DNA of 64,000 nucleotides from an uncultured Clostridia bacterium (lineage in GTDB: Bacteria > Bacillota > Clostridia > TANB77 > CAG-508). The notes beneath the pieces were generated by a model. That model was not told the origin of the DNA. It searched no databases and saw nothing but the letters and a program-made list of their open reading frames with translations. The position numbers and the translations under genes are program-made. This document shows, piece by piece, positions 51,737 to 60,794 of the stretch. Positions within the stretch are counted from its first letter, which is position 1. Each line of letters begins with the position of its first letter. Location of the stretch: contig CAKOSX010000002.1 of NCBI GenBank assembly GCA_934119935.1, forward strand, positions 186,001 through 250,000, written 5' to 3'.

Positions 51737-52654
51737 ATGCTTGAAAAAATTCTAGCAAAAATGTCTAAAGTGGTATATCCTGAACGGGATATAAGTGTAG
51801 AAAAACTAGGAGGTCGCTTCTTTCTTCATCAGCGTGATAAAACTGGTTGCAACTCTTTTCTGCTAGAAGGAACATACTCGTATGATGAAGTTGTGAAGTT
51901 GAATGCTTTGACAACTTATAGTGCAGGTTTTGGATTTTGTTCAGAACTTGGACCAATTGCTTTTATCGGAATTCCTAATCCTGTTTGTGCACAGAGAAGT
52001 GGATATTTTGAATATAAAGTTCATGCATACGGAACCCCTTCTGATGAGAGCGAGTACTATTTCAAAGCTTACACTGAGGAAGAAGCAAAGAATATCGGAA
52101 ATTATACTGTGTATGGTTTAGACGGACTCAGAAAAGTTGCGTCAGTAGCTCCTATAAGCCAGATGTCCTATGTCTATGATTCCAGATTTAAAGCTAAAGA
52201 AGCTAAAAATCCAAGAGTATTTGACATGGACTGCAAGTTGAAAGGAGTTTATAGTTACAATGAAGCTAAACTACTTTCAACTGGAACACTTAAAGAAAAA
52301 GATGGCTATTCAGGAGAAGAACACCCTATTGTTTTTGCAATTGTAGGAAATGGTCAGCATGTGGGAATTATTAACATGTGGCCTTCTCAAACGGAGCTGG
52401 TACGTGGTTTTAGAGATGTTTGGGAATATGGTGCTGAAGAACCCGAAACTCAAACAATTAGTTTTCTTACCAAAGAGGAAGCTTCTAAAGTCAAAGATTT
52501 TACACTGTACGTCTATAAGTATGCTAGTTCAGGAAAAGGCAGGGCCAAATATCAAATCGAAAGATATGATAGAACTCTTGATAAGAGATTCAAGTTTCAG
52601 TTACCTGACGGAAATGATTATCGATTGATTGAACATACGGAATTGTTCAAGTAA
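51737..52654 (+). CDS. Hypothetical protein, higher-GC cassette
   Basis: 305 residues, ATG 51737 after AAGGAGGAA. No signal peptide or helix. Two related halves are suggested by LEGTYSYDEVVKLNAL and LKGVYSYNEAKLLSTG, and by FKAYTEEEAKNIGNYTVYGL and ISFLTKEEASKVKDFTLYVY, so the protein looks like an internal tandem duplication. No family recognised. GC is higher than in neighbours; own promoter and terminator. Confidence 0.6.
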   Translation: MLEKILAKMSKVVYPERDISVEKLGGRFFLHQRDKTGCNSFLLEGTYSYDEVVKLNALTTYSAGFGFCSELGPIAFIGIPNPVCAQRSGYFEYKVHAYGTPSDESEYYFKAYTEEEAKNIGNYTVYGLDGLRKVASVAPISQMSYVYDSRFKAKEAKNPRVFDMDCKLKGVYSYNEAKLLSTGTLKEKDGYSGEEHPIVFAIVGNGQHVGIINMWPSQTELVRGFRDVWEYGAEEPETQTISFLTKEEASKVKDFTLYVYKYASSGKGRAKYQIERYDRTLDKRFKFQLPDGNDYRLIEHTELFK

Positions 52655-52664
52655 TTAAAAATGA

Positions 52665-52702
52665 GTGGGTTGCAAATATAGAATGCAACCCACTTGTTTT
52701 TT
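52665..52702 (+). terminator. Terminator of the 51737 gene
   Basis: GTGGGTTGCA pairs with TGCAACCCAC, followed by TTGTTTTTT. Confidence 0.88.
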
Positions 52703-52746
52703 CAATTATAAATAATTTTAATATAGAAAAAGTATTCTCATATTTA

Positions 52747-53544
52747 TTACTTTAAATATTTAATATCAGTATCATTTAAAATTCGCATTTGTGATATAGC
52801 TATTTTATTTAATTTTTCAAGTCTTTCAGATTGTTTTAATCCTTCATTTATAAAAACAGAATTTAAATTTTCTAAATTTGCTAAACATATTAATTCATTC
52901 ATTGTTGCATAATCTCTTATATTTCCATCTAAATTAGGATTTTTAGTACGCCATTCTTTTGCTGTCATACCAAATAAAGCCATATTTAATACATCAGCTT
53001 CTTCTGCATAAACAAAGTTTATTTGATTTTTAGTTAATTCTTTAGGTACTAAATTATTTTTAATAGCATCAGTATGTATTCTATAGTTAATTTTAGAAAG
53101 TTCTCTTTTGGCATTCCAACCTATTTGCTTTTGTTCTTCTGCTTTTAATCTTTCGAATTCTTTTATCAATAATAGTTTGAATTTTGGACTAATCCACATT
53201 CCAAATTCAAAAGCAATATCTTTATGAGCATAAGTTCCACCGTATCTTCCAGCTTTTGATATTATTCCAATCGCATTTGTTTTTTCTGTCCATTCTTTTA
53301 CACTTATTTTATAACTATTTAAACCTGCTTGACTTTTAATTATGGCGAATTCGCCATAATTAAAATTAGGATTATGAATTTCTTCCCAAATACCTAAAAA
53401 CTCAATAGTATTTCTATTCCTTAGCCAGTCTGAAACAAAGAAATCTCCATCTTTTGATTTTAACATATCAGTAATTGATATATAATCTTCATCATCAATT
53501 TTTATATAAGATATCTTTTGATTTAAAACACTTAATTCTGCCAT
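52747..53544 (-). CDS. KilA-N domain protein
   Basis: 265 residues. KilA-N hallmarks: YISITDMLKSKDGDFFVSDW near the N-terminus, then YKISVKEWTEKTNAIGIISK, GRYGGTYAHKDIAFEFGMWI and SPKFKLLLIKEFERL. KilA-N binds DNA and is typical of phages, prophages and mobile islands. The C-terminal half (NYRIHTDAIKNNLVP onward) is a partner region found with it. AAAGGAGG precedes the start. Confidence 0.9.
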   Translation of the reverse strand: MAELSVLNQKISYIKIDDEDYISITDMLKSKDGDFFVSDWLRNRNTIEFLGIWEEIHNPNFNYGEFAIIKSQAGLNSYKISVKEWTEKTNAIGIISKAGRYGGTYAHKDIAFEFGMWISPKFKLLLIKEFERLKAEEQKQIGWNAKRELSKINYRIHTDAIKNNLVPKELTKNQINFVYAEEADVLNMALFGMTAKEWRTKNPNLDGNIRDYATMNELICLANLENLNSVFINEGLKQSERLEKLNKIAISQMRILNDTDIKYLK

Positions 53545-53711
53545 GTTTTAACCTCCTTTTTTTAATGGTATAACGATTTATTTCAGCCATTATATAAAAC
53601 AAAAGTTTTGAAATCAATATTTATTAAAAAAACTGTAAAAATATTCTATAATATTGTAAATAACTTATGAAAAATCAGATAAATCTACACTTTTACTTTG
53701 ATAAAATATAC

Positions 53712-55178
53712 TTAATTTTTTTTCAAAAGTCCAACCTTAACTAGTTCATCAGTAATTTCTCTTATGCTGTTAATAATATTCTTTTTGAAAGAATATACAT
53801 TATCATTTTTTAGTATAGAATTAGTCTTAGAATTTGATAGAACATAGTCATATGGTGACTTTGTTTTTATTTGCTTTTTTAATGCTTTTATAATATCTGT
53901 ATTAGTAAAAACATATCTTTCTATATCATATAAATTACATATTTTAATATTATTTATAATCCAATTATACAAATCACCACTTGTGTCTATATTTAATTTT
54001 TTTGCTACATCCTTATATATAAGCTCCCTTCTAATATAGGATTCTTCTAATAGCACTACTATTCCAAAACAATTGTTATAATCAAATATAACTTCCTTAT
54101 CGTTCTCAAAAAAATTATAAATATTTTTAAAATCTAAACGTACTTGTTTATATAATTGAAGTACATAATTGCTAATTTTATCTATTTCTTGTTTGATATA
54201 ATTTGCATCTAAACATCTTGTTTTAGCATAAGGAACTGTAGATTTGCATTCAAAAAAAATATAATTATCATTTTTCCTACACATTACATCAGAGGTTTTT
54301 AAAGCATTATGTTTCTTTTTATAACATTGCTCTTTCAAGACTTCGTCAAACAAAAAAGATTTATTTAGTATTTCAAATAGATAATCTTCTAATACATTCT
54401 TTCCAAATAAACTTCTAAGCTCTGAATTAGAATCTGTTAATCTGTATAAAAGTGAATCTGTTATAGCTCTTGGAATACAATGAGGTAATGGTAAATTGAC
54501 TATTCCATTATATACTATGAATGGATAAACGTATGAAGGTCTAACACAATATAAATAATCGTGTATGTTATCAGAAAATTTATCTATTTCTTTTTGAAAA
54601 GCTTCTCTAGAAAGTCTTAGTAAACTTGTTGCTTTTGAATATTTTAAAATAATATATCTTAATATTTGAGGGTCTAAATTAACTTTTAATGAACAAAAGA
54701 AACTTAAAATAGACCCTAATTCTAAAAAAGAATTATAATCAACATTAAATTTTTTATAAAATTCTTTTTTCATATCAATTTTATTTGAAACATATGTAAA
54801 AAAATAATTATATCTATAATATTTATATATATTGTAAGTTTGAATATCAAATTGTGTAGAACCAAGTGCAATTAACAAAAAGTCAGCAAATTCAATTGTT
54901 CCAATTTTATTAACCAAAGTAGGATGTTGATGCTCCTTTATACAATTAATCATTTCAATAAATTTATTTATATTTTTACCTTTAAAATCATTATCGTTAT
55001 ATTCATCTGCTTTGACTGCAAATAATAAGAAAGTTTCAAGTTCCCACGTCATTGGTTGTCCTGAAGTTAATTCTATCCCATTAATATTCATAATTTGCTG
55101 TGAATAATATTGTAAAACTCTCATTTTTTCAATAAAAGAATATCTTTTTAAAATAACAGGCAATCTTTCATAATCCAT
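53712..55178 (-). CDS. Uncharacterised protein with PD-(D/E)XK-nuclease-like motif
   Basis: 488 residues, very AT-rich gene. Residues ~300-330 read HNALKTSDVMCRKNDNYIFF followed by ECKST, an Asp...Glu-x-Lys arrangement of restriction-like nucleases. The rest is helical without a known domain. AGGAGATTA precedes the start. It lies behind the KilA-N gene on the same strand, next to the conserved ftsY locus, so it may be cargo of a small island, possibly defence-related (inference). Confidence 0.55.
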   Translation of the reverse strand: MDYERLPVILKRYSFIEKMRVLQYYSQQIMNINGIELTSGQPMTWELETFLLFAVKADEYNDNDFKGKNINKFIEMINCIKEHQHPTLVNKIGTIEFADFLLIALGSTQFDIQTYNIYKYYRYNYFFTYVSNKIDMKKEFYKKFNVDYNSFLELGSILSFFCSLKVNLDPQILRYIILKYSKATSLLRLSREAFQKEIDKFSDNIHDYLYCVRPSYVYPFIVYNGIVNLPLPHCIPRAITDSLLYRLTDSNSELRSLFGKNVLEDYLFEILNKSFLFDEVLKEQCYKKKHNALKTSDVMCRKNDNYIFFECKSTVPYAKTRCLDANYIKQEIDKISNYVLQLYKQVRLDFKNIYNFFENDKEVIFDYNNCFGIVVLLEESYIRRELIYKDVAKKLNIDTSGDLYNWIINNIKICNLYDIERYVFTNTDIIKALKKQIKTKSPYDYVLSNSKTNSILKNDNVYSFKKNIINSIREITDELVKVGLLKKN

Positions 55179-55489
55179 ATATTATAATCTCCTATACTAT
55201 TTTCTATATTTTACCATAATTTTATAAAATATTTAGAAAAATTACAAAAAAATTTTTTTCTATTGATAAAAGTTAAAAACTATGTTAAATATATAATCAT
55301 ATAAATCGAATTATATAAAAAGAGCATTACTTTGCAGATATATTTGTCGCATACCTGCTCCGTAATCGCTCCATTTGAAATTAATTATGGAACTAACAGT
55401 TATAAATACAATAATACAACCCATTGAAATTTCCTTAAATTTAATGTATAATAGAAAGGTATGAATACGTTAAATGAAAGGATTTTTTT
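55179..55489. other. Intergenic region with GC-richer imperfect hairpin
   Basis: In an AT-rich 311-nt gap, about 55321-55374 holds AGAGCATTACTTTGCAG and CTGCTCCGTAATCGCTCC, which can pair as an imperfect hairpin. It resembles a vestigial RNA gene or attachment site next to the accessory block; no family recognised. Confidence 0.35.
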
Positions 55490-56395
55490 ATGGGATTTTT
55501 TGATAAATTAAAAAATGGATTGAATAAGACAAAAACATCTTTTGACGAGAAGATGAATGATATATTTAGTAACTTTAGAAAAGTTGATGAAGATTTGCTT
55601 GAAGAATTAGAAGAAGCATTGATTATGTCTGATGTTGGAGCTAATACTTCTGCTACAATTATAAATAATTTAAGAGAAAGAGTTAAGAAAGAAAATATTA
55701 AAGACGAGCAAGGTGTTAGAGAGGCTCTAAGAAAAGAGATTCAAGAGATTTTTGATGCTACAGATAACACTCTAAAGCTAGAAACTAAGCCAGCAGTTAT
55801 CTTAGTAGTTGGAGTAAATGGAGTTGGAAAGACTACTTCGATTGGAAAAATTGCCAACAGATTAAAGAAAGATGGTAAAAAAGTTGTTGTTGCAGCAGCA
55901 GATACATTTAGGGCAGCAGCTGTTGAACAGTTAGAAATCTGGGCAAATAGAGTTGGATGCGATATAGTAAAAAGAGAAGAGGGAGTTGACCCTGCATCGG
56001 TTGTATATGATGCAATTAAAATTACTAAAGAGAAAAATGCAGATGTTTTAATTTGTGATACGGCAGGAAGACTTCACAATAAGAAATATTTGATGGACGA
56101 GTTAATTAAAATAAAAAAGGTAATAGACAAAGAATTACCAGATTCATCAGAAGAAGTGCTTATGGTACTAGATGCAACGACTGGTCAAAATGCAATTTCA
56201 CAGGTTCAGGCTTTTAAAGAAACAGTAGATATTACAGGAATAGTTCTTACAAAGCTTGATGGAACTGCAAAAGGCGGAGCTGTAATAGGAATTGTAAATG
56301 AAAACAAGGTGCCTGTAAAATTTATAGGCGTCGGAGAGCAAGTTGACGACATGGAAATATTTAATAGTGAAGATTTTGTAAAGGCTTTAATTTAA
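55490..56395 (+). CDS. ftsY: Signal recognition particle receptor FtsY
   Basis: 301 residues comprising the N and G domains: helical N domain (1-85), G1 GVNGVGKTT, DTFRAAAVEQL, G3 DTAGRLHN, G4 TKLDGTAKGG and GVGEQVDDM. The acidic A domain is nearly absent, as is common in Gram-positives. It receives SRP-nascent chain complexes at the membrane. GAAAGGA precedes the start. Confidence 0.96.
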   Translation: MGFFDKLKNGLNKTKTSFDEKMNDIFSNFRKVDEDLLEELEEALIMSDVGANTSATIINNLRERVKKENIKDEQGVREALRKEIQEIFDATDNTLKLETKPAVILVVGVNGVGKTTSIGKIANRLKKDGKKVVVAAADTFRAAAVEQLEIWANRVGCDIVKREEGVDPASVVYDAIKITKEKNADVLICDTAGRLHNKKYLMDELIKIKKVIDKELPDSSEEVLMVLDATTGQNAISQVQAFKETVDITGIVLTKLDGTAKGGAVIGIVNENKVPVKFIGVGEQVDDMEIFNSEDFVKALI

Positions 56396-56413
56396 GGATT
56401 GGAGGAATATAGC

Positions 56414-59400
56414 TTGGAAGAGAAAAAGAAAGAAGTAAAACAAGCAGAAGAAAAAATACCAAAAACTGAAGAAATTAAAGAGAATAAAAAAGAAGAAGCT
56501 AAAGAAAAAAAGAATGAAAAAAAGCAAGAAGATGTAAAACAACAAGAAAGCAGTAAAAAAGAAAAATCTAATAACGAAGTAAAAACAGAACAACAAGAAA
56601 AAACAAAAAATGAAGAACAAACAGCACAACAAGCAAAGCCTGCAAATACTGAAACAGAGAGTACTACTAAAAAAAGAAAAACAAGAAAGAAACTTGTTTT
56701 AGTTGTTTTAGCAATTGCCTTATTAATTATTTATATAGTTGAGAGAGGCGAATTCTTAGAGATAAAAGAGATTGGAGAAAATTATATTTCTATGTTCTGG
56801 CAGAACATGAAGTATAGAGGAATAGCTGCTGTAGTTAATTTCTTGGCAATATTTACATTAACATATACAACAACAACTAAGGTAAAAAGAGGACTAAAGG
56901 TATTCTTCGAAGACGAAAAGAAAGAAATGCCAAAGCTTCCACAAAAATCAATTTCATTTATATTTGCAACATTAGTAACAATTGCAACGACTGGAATGAT
57001 AGTAGAAAAGGCATTACCATGTTTCTTTAATACACAATTTGTTACAACAGACCCAGCACTTGGGTTAGATATAGGATTTTTCGTGTTTATATTGCCATTC
57101 TTAAAATTTATAACTATATATGCATTAGTTGCAATGATTGCAGCGGTTGTATATGCAACTTTGTACTATTTGATTGTGTTTAATATTTGTTTTGATGGAA
57201 TATTAAGAGAATCTGTAAAAAAGAGTGGACTTTTAAATAATGCACTTGGTTATTTAAAAGTAATTATAGTTTTATTTGCAATATTGATGCTTATTGGAAC
57301 TTTAGATATAGGTGTACAAAAATTTATAGTATTAAACAATGATGAATCAGAAAACTATTCAGTATTCGGAGCCGGAATTACAGAAACAACAATCGGTTTC
57401 TGGGGATATATTGCATTATCTGTAATTATGGTAGTCTCGGCATTTAAAGCTATAAAAGAATTCCAAAAAGGAAGAACTAAGAAGGTAATAGGTTCAATAT
57501 TAGTTGTTCCTGGATATTTAGTTTCTTTACTTTTAGTAATGCTTGGATTTAATTTGATATTTGTAAATTCAAATGAACTTGATAAAGAAAAGAAATATAT
57601 CGAAAGTAATATAAATAATACAAAAATTGCTTATGGAATAAATATAGATGAAGTTACGGTTCAAGATGGAGGAACAATTACTCAAAATGATATTACTGAA
57701 AACATTGAAACAATTCAAAATATTCCAATTGCAAATGCGTCAACAGTTTTAAAAGATTTAGAGGGTTCTCAAAAAAATAAAGGATATTACAATTTTAGAT
57801 CAACTCAAATTGGACTATACAATATTTCTGGAAAAGAGCAATTAGTATATGTAACTCCAAGAGAAATTGCAAGTTCGAAGGGAACATACAATAATAAAAC
57901 TTATGAATATACACATGGATTCGGAGCAATAATAACATCTGCAACATCAACAACAGATTCTGGAAACATAAATCATATTCAAAAAGCATTTGACCAAACT
58001 GATGAAGTGCTAAATATAAATGAACCAAGAATTTATTTTGGATTGGAGACAAACGATACAGTTGTAACCAATAGTAATAGCAAGAAAGAGTTTGATTATC
58101 CAACAGAAGATGCTTTGAAAAATACAGAGAATGTATATGACGGAGATGCTGGATTAAAGGCAAATTTCTTAGATAGATTAGTTTTAGCAATAAGAGAAAA
58201 AGACGCAAAGCTAGTATTTTCAGGAAATGTAAAGAGTGATAGCAAAATCTTAACAAACAGAAATATAATTCAAAGAGCAAAGACAATAATGCCATATTTA
58301 ACATATGATGATGACCCATATATGGTTGTTACAAACGATGGAGAACTTGTTTGGGTGCTTGATGCATATACAACGAGTAACGAATATCCATATTCACAAA
58401 GAACAGTTCTAGAGGAAAATGGTATATCGAAAGATGAAATTAATTACATACGAAATTCTGTAAAAGTAATAATAGACGCATATACTGGAGATGTAACATT
58501 CTATAGAACAGACAAAACAGACCCAATAGCAATGGTATATGAAAAAATATATCCAGATTTATTCTCTAAGGAAGAGATACCAGAACAAATATCAGACCAT
58601 TTTGTATACCCAGAATATTTGTATAACATTCAAGCAAAAGTATTGAAAAGATACCACAATATTCAACCAGATGTATTATACAGAGGAGATGATGTATGGG
58701 ATATTGCAACACATAATGCAAGTAGTAAAGTTTCATCTACAAAAGGAACTGAAATAAGCCCATATTACACAATGGTAAAAACAACAGACAGTACAACATC
58801 AAGATTAGGCTTAGTAATACCATTTACACCATATGAAAAACAGAATGTAACAGCATATTTAGTTGGTTCGACTGATGAAAATGGAAACAATGTATTGAAG
58901 TTATACAACTATCCAACAGATAGCAATGTTTTAGGACCAATGCAATTAGATACTCAGCTAGGACAAGACGAGACAATTGCAAAGGAAATAGAAAACTTAA
59001 ATGTTTCGGGAACAAAACTTTCCAAAGATATAATAATAGTTCCAATAAACAATACTTTATTATATGTAGAACCAATATATCAACAATTTGTAAATGAGAC
59101 AGATTCATTACCAGTGCTAAAGAAAGTGGTAGTTGCATCTGGAAATAAAGTTGCAATAGGAAATACGTTTAGCGAAGCACTTTCAAATTTAGTTTCACAA
59201 TATGCAGTCGATATTGAAATAGAGAACACAGATAGTTTAGATGAGCTTGCAGATTTAATAATAAAAGCAAACAACAATTTAAAAACATCAACACAAAGCA
59301 ATGACTGGGAACAAATAGGAAAAGACACAAAAAGATTGCAAAACTTGATAAATAGATTAGAAGAAGTGAAAAAAGAAATAGACAAAAAATCAAGAGAAAA

Positions 59401-59467
59401 CGGAAAAAATAATACAACTGCAATAAATGAATTAGTTGATGAAAATGTTACAAATGTAACTGAATAA
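56414..59467 (+). CDS. UPF0182 family membrane protein
   Basis: 1017 residues starting at TTG 56414, chosen because GGAGGA lies 7 nt upstream. A Lys/Glu/Gln-rich low-complexity N-terminus (~1-90) is followed by about seven hydrophobic helices (to ~390) and a large extracellular region with ITSATSTTDSGNINHIQKAF, RIYFGLETNDTVVTNSNS, GELVWVLDAYTTSNEYPYS and PYYTMVKT, matching UPF0182. Function of the family is unknown. The charged N-terminal extension is not part of the family core. Confidence 0.92.
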   Translation: MEEKKKEVKQAEEKIPKTEEIKENKKEEAKEKKNEKKQEDVKQQESSKKEKSNNEVKTEQQEKTKNEEQTAQQAKPANTETESTTKKRKTRKKLVLVVLAIALLIIYIVERGEFLEIKEIGENYISMFWQNMKYRGIAAVVNFLAIFTLTYTTTTKVKRGLKVFFEDEKKEMPKLPQKSISFIFATLVTIATTGMIVEKALPCFFNTQFVTTDPALGLDIGFFVFILPFLKFITIYALVAMIAAVVYATLYYLIVFNICFDGILRESVKKSGLLNNALGYLKVIIVLFAILMLIGTLDIGVQKFIVLNNDESENYSVFGAGITETTIGFWGYIALSVIMVVSAFKAIKEFQKGRTKKVIGSILVVPGYLVSLLLVMLGFNLIFVNSNELDKEKKYIESNINNTKIAYGINIDEVTVQDGGTITQNDITENIETIQNIPIANASTVLKDLEGSQKNKGYYNFRSTQIGLYNISGKEQLVYVTPREIASSKGTYNNKTYEYTHGFGAIITSATSTTDSGNINHIQKAFDQTDEVLNINEPRIYFGLETNDTVVTNSNSKKEFDYPTEDALKNTENVYDGDAGLKANFLDRLVLAIREKDAKLVFSGNVKSDSKILTNRNIIQRAKTIMPYLTYDDDPYMVVTNDGELVWVLDAYTTSNEYPYSQRTVLEENGISKDEINYIRNSVKVIIDAYTGDVTFYRTDKTDPIAMVYEKIYPDLFSKEEIPEQISDHFVYPEYLYNIQAKVLKRYHNIQPDVLYRGDDVWDIATHNASSKVSSTKGTEISPYYTMVKTTDSTTSRLGLVIPFTPYEKQNVTAYLVGSTDENGNNVLKLYNYPTDSNVLGPMQLDTQLGQDETIAKEIENLNVSGTKLSKDIIIVPINNTLLYVEPIYQQFVNETDSLPVLKKVVVASGNKVAIGNTFSEALSNLVSQYAVDIEIENTDSLDELADLIIKANNNLKTSTQSNDWEQIGKDTKRLQNLINRLEEVKKEIDKKSRENGKNNTTAINELVDENVTNVTE

Positions 59468-59471
59468 ATAA

Positions 59472-59513
59472 TAATAAAAAGAGTCATCATAATAGAAAGG
59501 TGGCTCTTTTATT
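59472..59513 (+). terminator. Terminator overlapping the next gene's ribosome binding site
   Basis: AATAAAAAGAGTCATC pairs with GGTGGCTCTTTTATT; the AAAGG of the following gene lies in the hairpin, so folding would also hide its ribosome binding site. Confidence 0.6.
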
Positions 59514-59894
59514 ATGAAAAAAATAAGATTAAAAGAAAATAAAAAAATAGAAAAATTTAAATGTGATAATTCAAAAATGATGCAACTAGCTATAAATTCT
59601 AAAAATTATCACAAGAAAAAATTAGAGGAAAAACTGTTAATACAACTAAATAATTTAAACAATATATTAAATAAAAACAAGGTGATGGAATTAATCGAAA
59701 TTGCAGGTGATTCAAGAAAATATCTTGTAAGAAATTTTATGTCTGGAATATCAAGAGGAATTGGTATAGGAATTGGTTTTTCTATAATTACAGCATTAAT
59801 AGTATATGTAATGCAAAAAATAATAAGACTTAATATACCAGTGCTAAGCCAGTATATATCAGATATAGTAGAAATAGTGGAGAGGACGAAATAA
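59514..59894 (+). CDS. DUF5665-like small membrane protein
   Basis: 126 residues. Lys-rich N-terminal half, then RNFMSGISRGIGIGIGFSII and a hydrophobic helix, ending LNIPVLSQYISDIVEIV; this matches the DUF5665 pattern. Function unknown; the arrangement suggests a membrane-associated soluble N-terminus. Confidence 0.75.
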   Translation: MKKIRLKENKKIEKFKCDNSKMMQLAINSKNYHKKKLEEKLLIQLNNLNNILNKNKVMELIEIAGDSRKYLVRNFMSGISRGIGIGIGFSIITALIVYVMQKIIRLNIPVLSQYISDIVEIVERTK

Positions 59895-59985
59895 TACTAA
59901 ATATAAAAATACCATTAGAACTTGAAATGATAAGAAAAAAACATTATAATATAAGTGAAATATAAAAGAGAGGAGAAGAATATGT

Positions 59986-60324
59986 ATGCCTAACAATGTA
60001 AACGAAGAAATACAAAAATTTATAAAGGAAGTAAAGAAAATACTAGGAGATAGGCTGAAAAAAGTTATTTTATATGGTTCTTATGCAAGGGGAGATTATA
60101 ATAAGAAATCTGATGTAGACATAATGATTTTAACAGACCTATCATTTGAAGAAATTGAAGAATATAGAGACAAAATATCTGATGCAGCATTTGAAATAGA
60201 ACTGAAAACAGGCATTATTTTATCTCCAGTAGTAAAGAATATAGAAAAGTATAATGTAAGGAGAAAATTTGTACCATTCTATAAAAATGTTGAAAAGGAA
60301 GGTGTGGTGTTAGTCAATGGATAG
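59986..60324 (+). CDS. MNT-type minimal nucleotidyltransferase (antitoxin)
   Basis: 112 residues with the nucleotidyltransferase core LYGSYARGDYNKKSDVDIMI (GSxARG...SDxD) and a third acidic strand region FEIELKTGI. In MntA/HepT modules this protein AMPylates the HEPN toxin. It is intact, whereas the HEPN gene overlapping its end by 8 nt is frameshifted. AGGAG precedes the start. Confidence 0.92.
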   Translation: MPNNVNEEIQKFIKEVKKILGDRLKKVILYGSYARGDYNKKSDVDIMILTDLSFEEIEEYRDKISDAAFEIELKTGIILSPVVKNIEKYNVRRKFVPFYKNVEKEGVVLVNG

Positions 60325-60726
60325 CGAAACAGTGGAAAGCTTTGCAAAATATAGATTGAACAAAGCAAAAGAAACATTAGAAACTGCAGAAATGATATTA
60401 AAAGAGGGAAAAGATCTTACTAGTGCAAACAATAGAGCGTATTATGCAATTTTTATGCAATTAGGGCTGTATTAGCAATTGAAGAGATTGATTTTAAAAG
60501 ACACAAAGATGTATTAGCGTATTTTAATAAAGAATATGTAAATAAAGAGATATTTCCAAAGATGATAGGAAGAAAAATATCACAGGCACAAAGGATAAGA
60601 GAAGACAGTGATTATGATGATGACTATGAACCTTCATTCGAGAAAACGGAACAACAGATAGAGACAGCTAGAGAGTTAATCAAGTTGGTTGAACAGTATA
60701 TAGCTGATTACTATAAAACAAAATAA
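60317..60726 (+). pseudogene. HEPN-domain toxin gene, frameshifted
   Basis: The frame from ATG 60317 reads MDSETVESFAKYRLNKAKET through ANNRAYYAIF and then stops at QLGLY. One missing base after GCAATTTTT near 60451 explains this: the next frame continues HAIRAVLAIEEIDFKRHKDV-like sequence to YIADYYKTK, ending at 60726. The break falls on the R-x6-H catalytic motif (RAYYAIFH), so the RNase active site is lost unless the base is a sequencing error. Family: HEPN/HepT. Confidence 0.85.
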
Positions 60727-60794
60727 TAAATATTTTTTTCATATAACAATAGGGTAAAATACATATGAATTATAGAAATATTAGGGGAATACAA

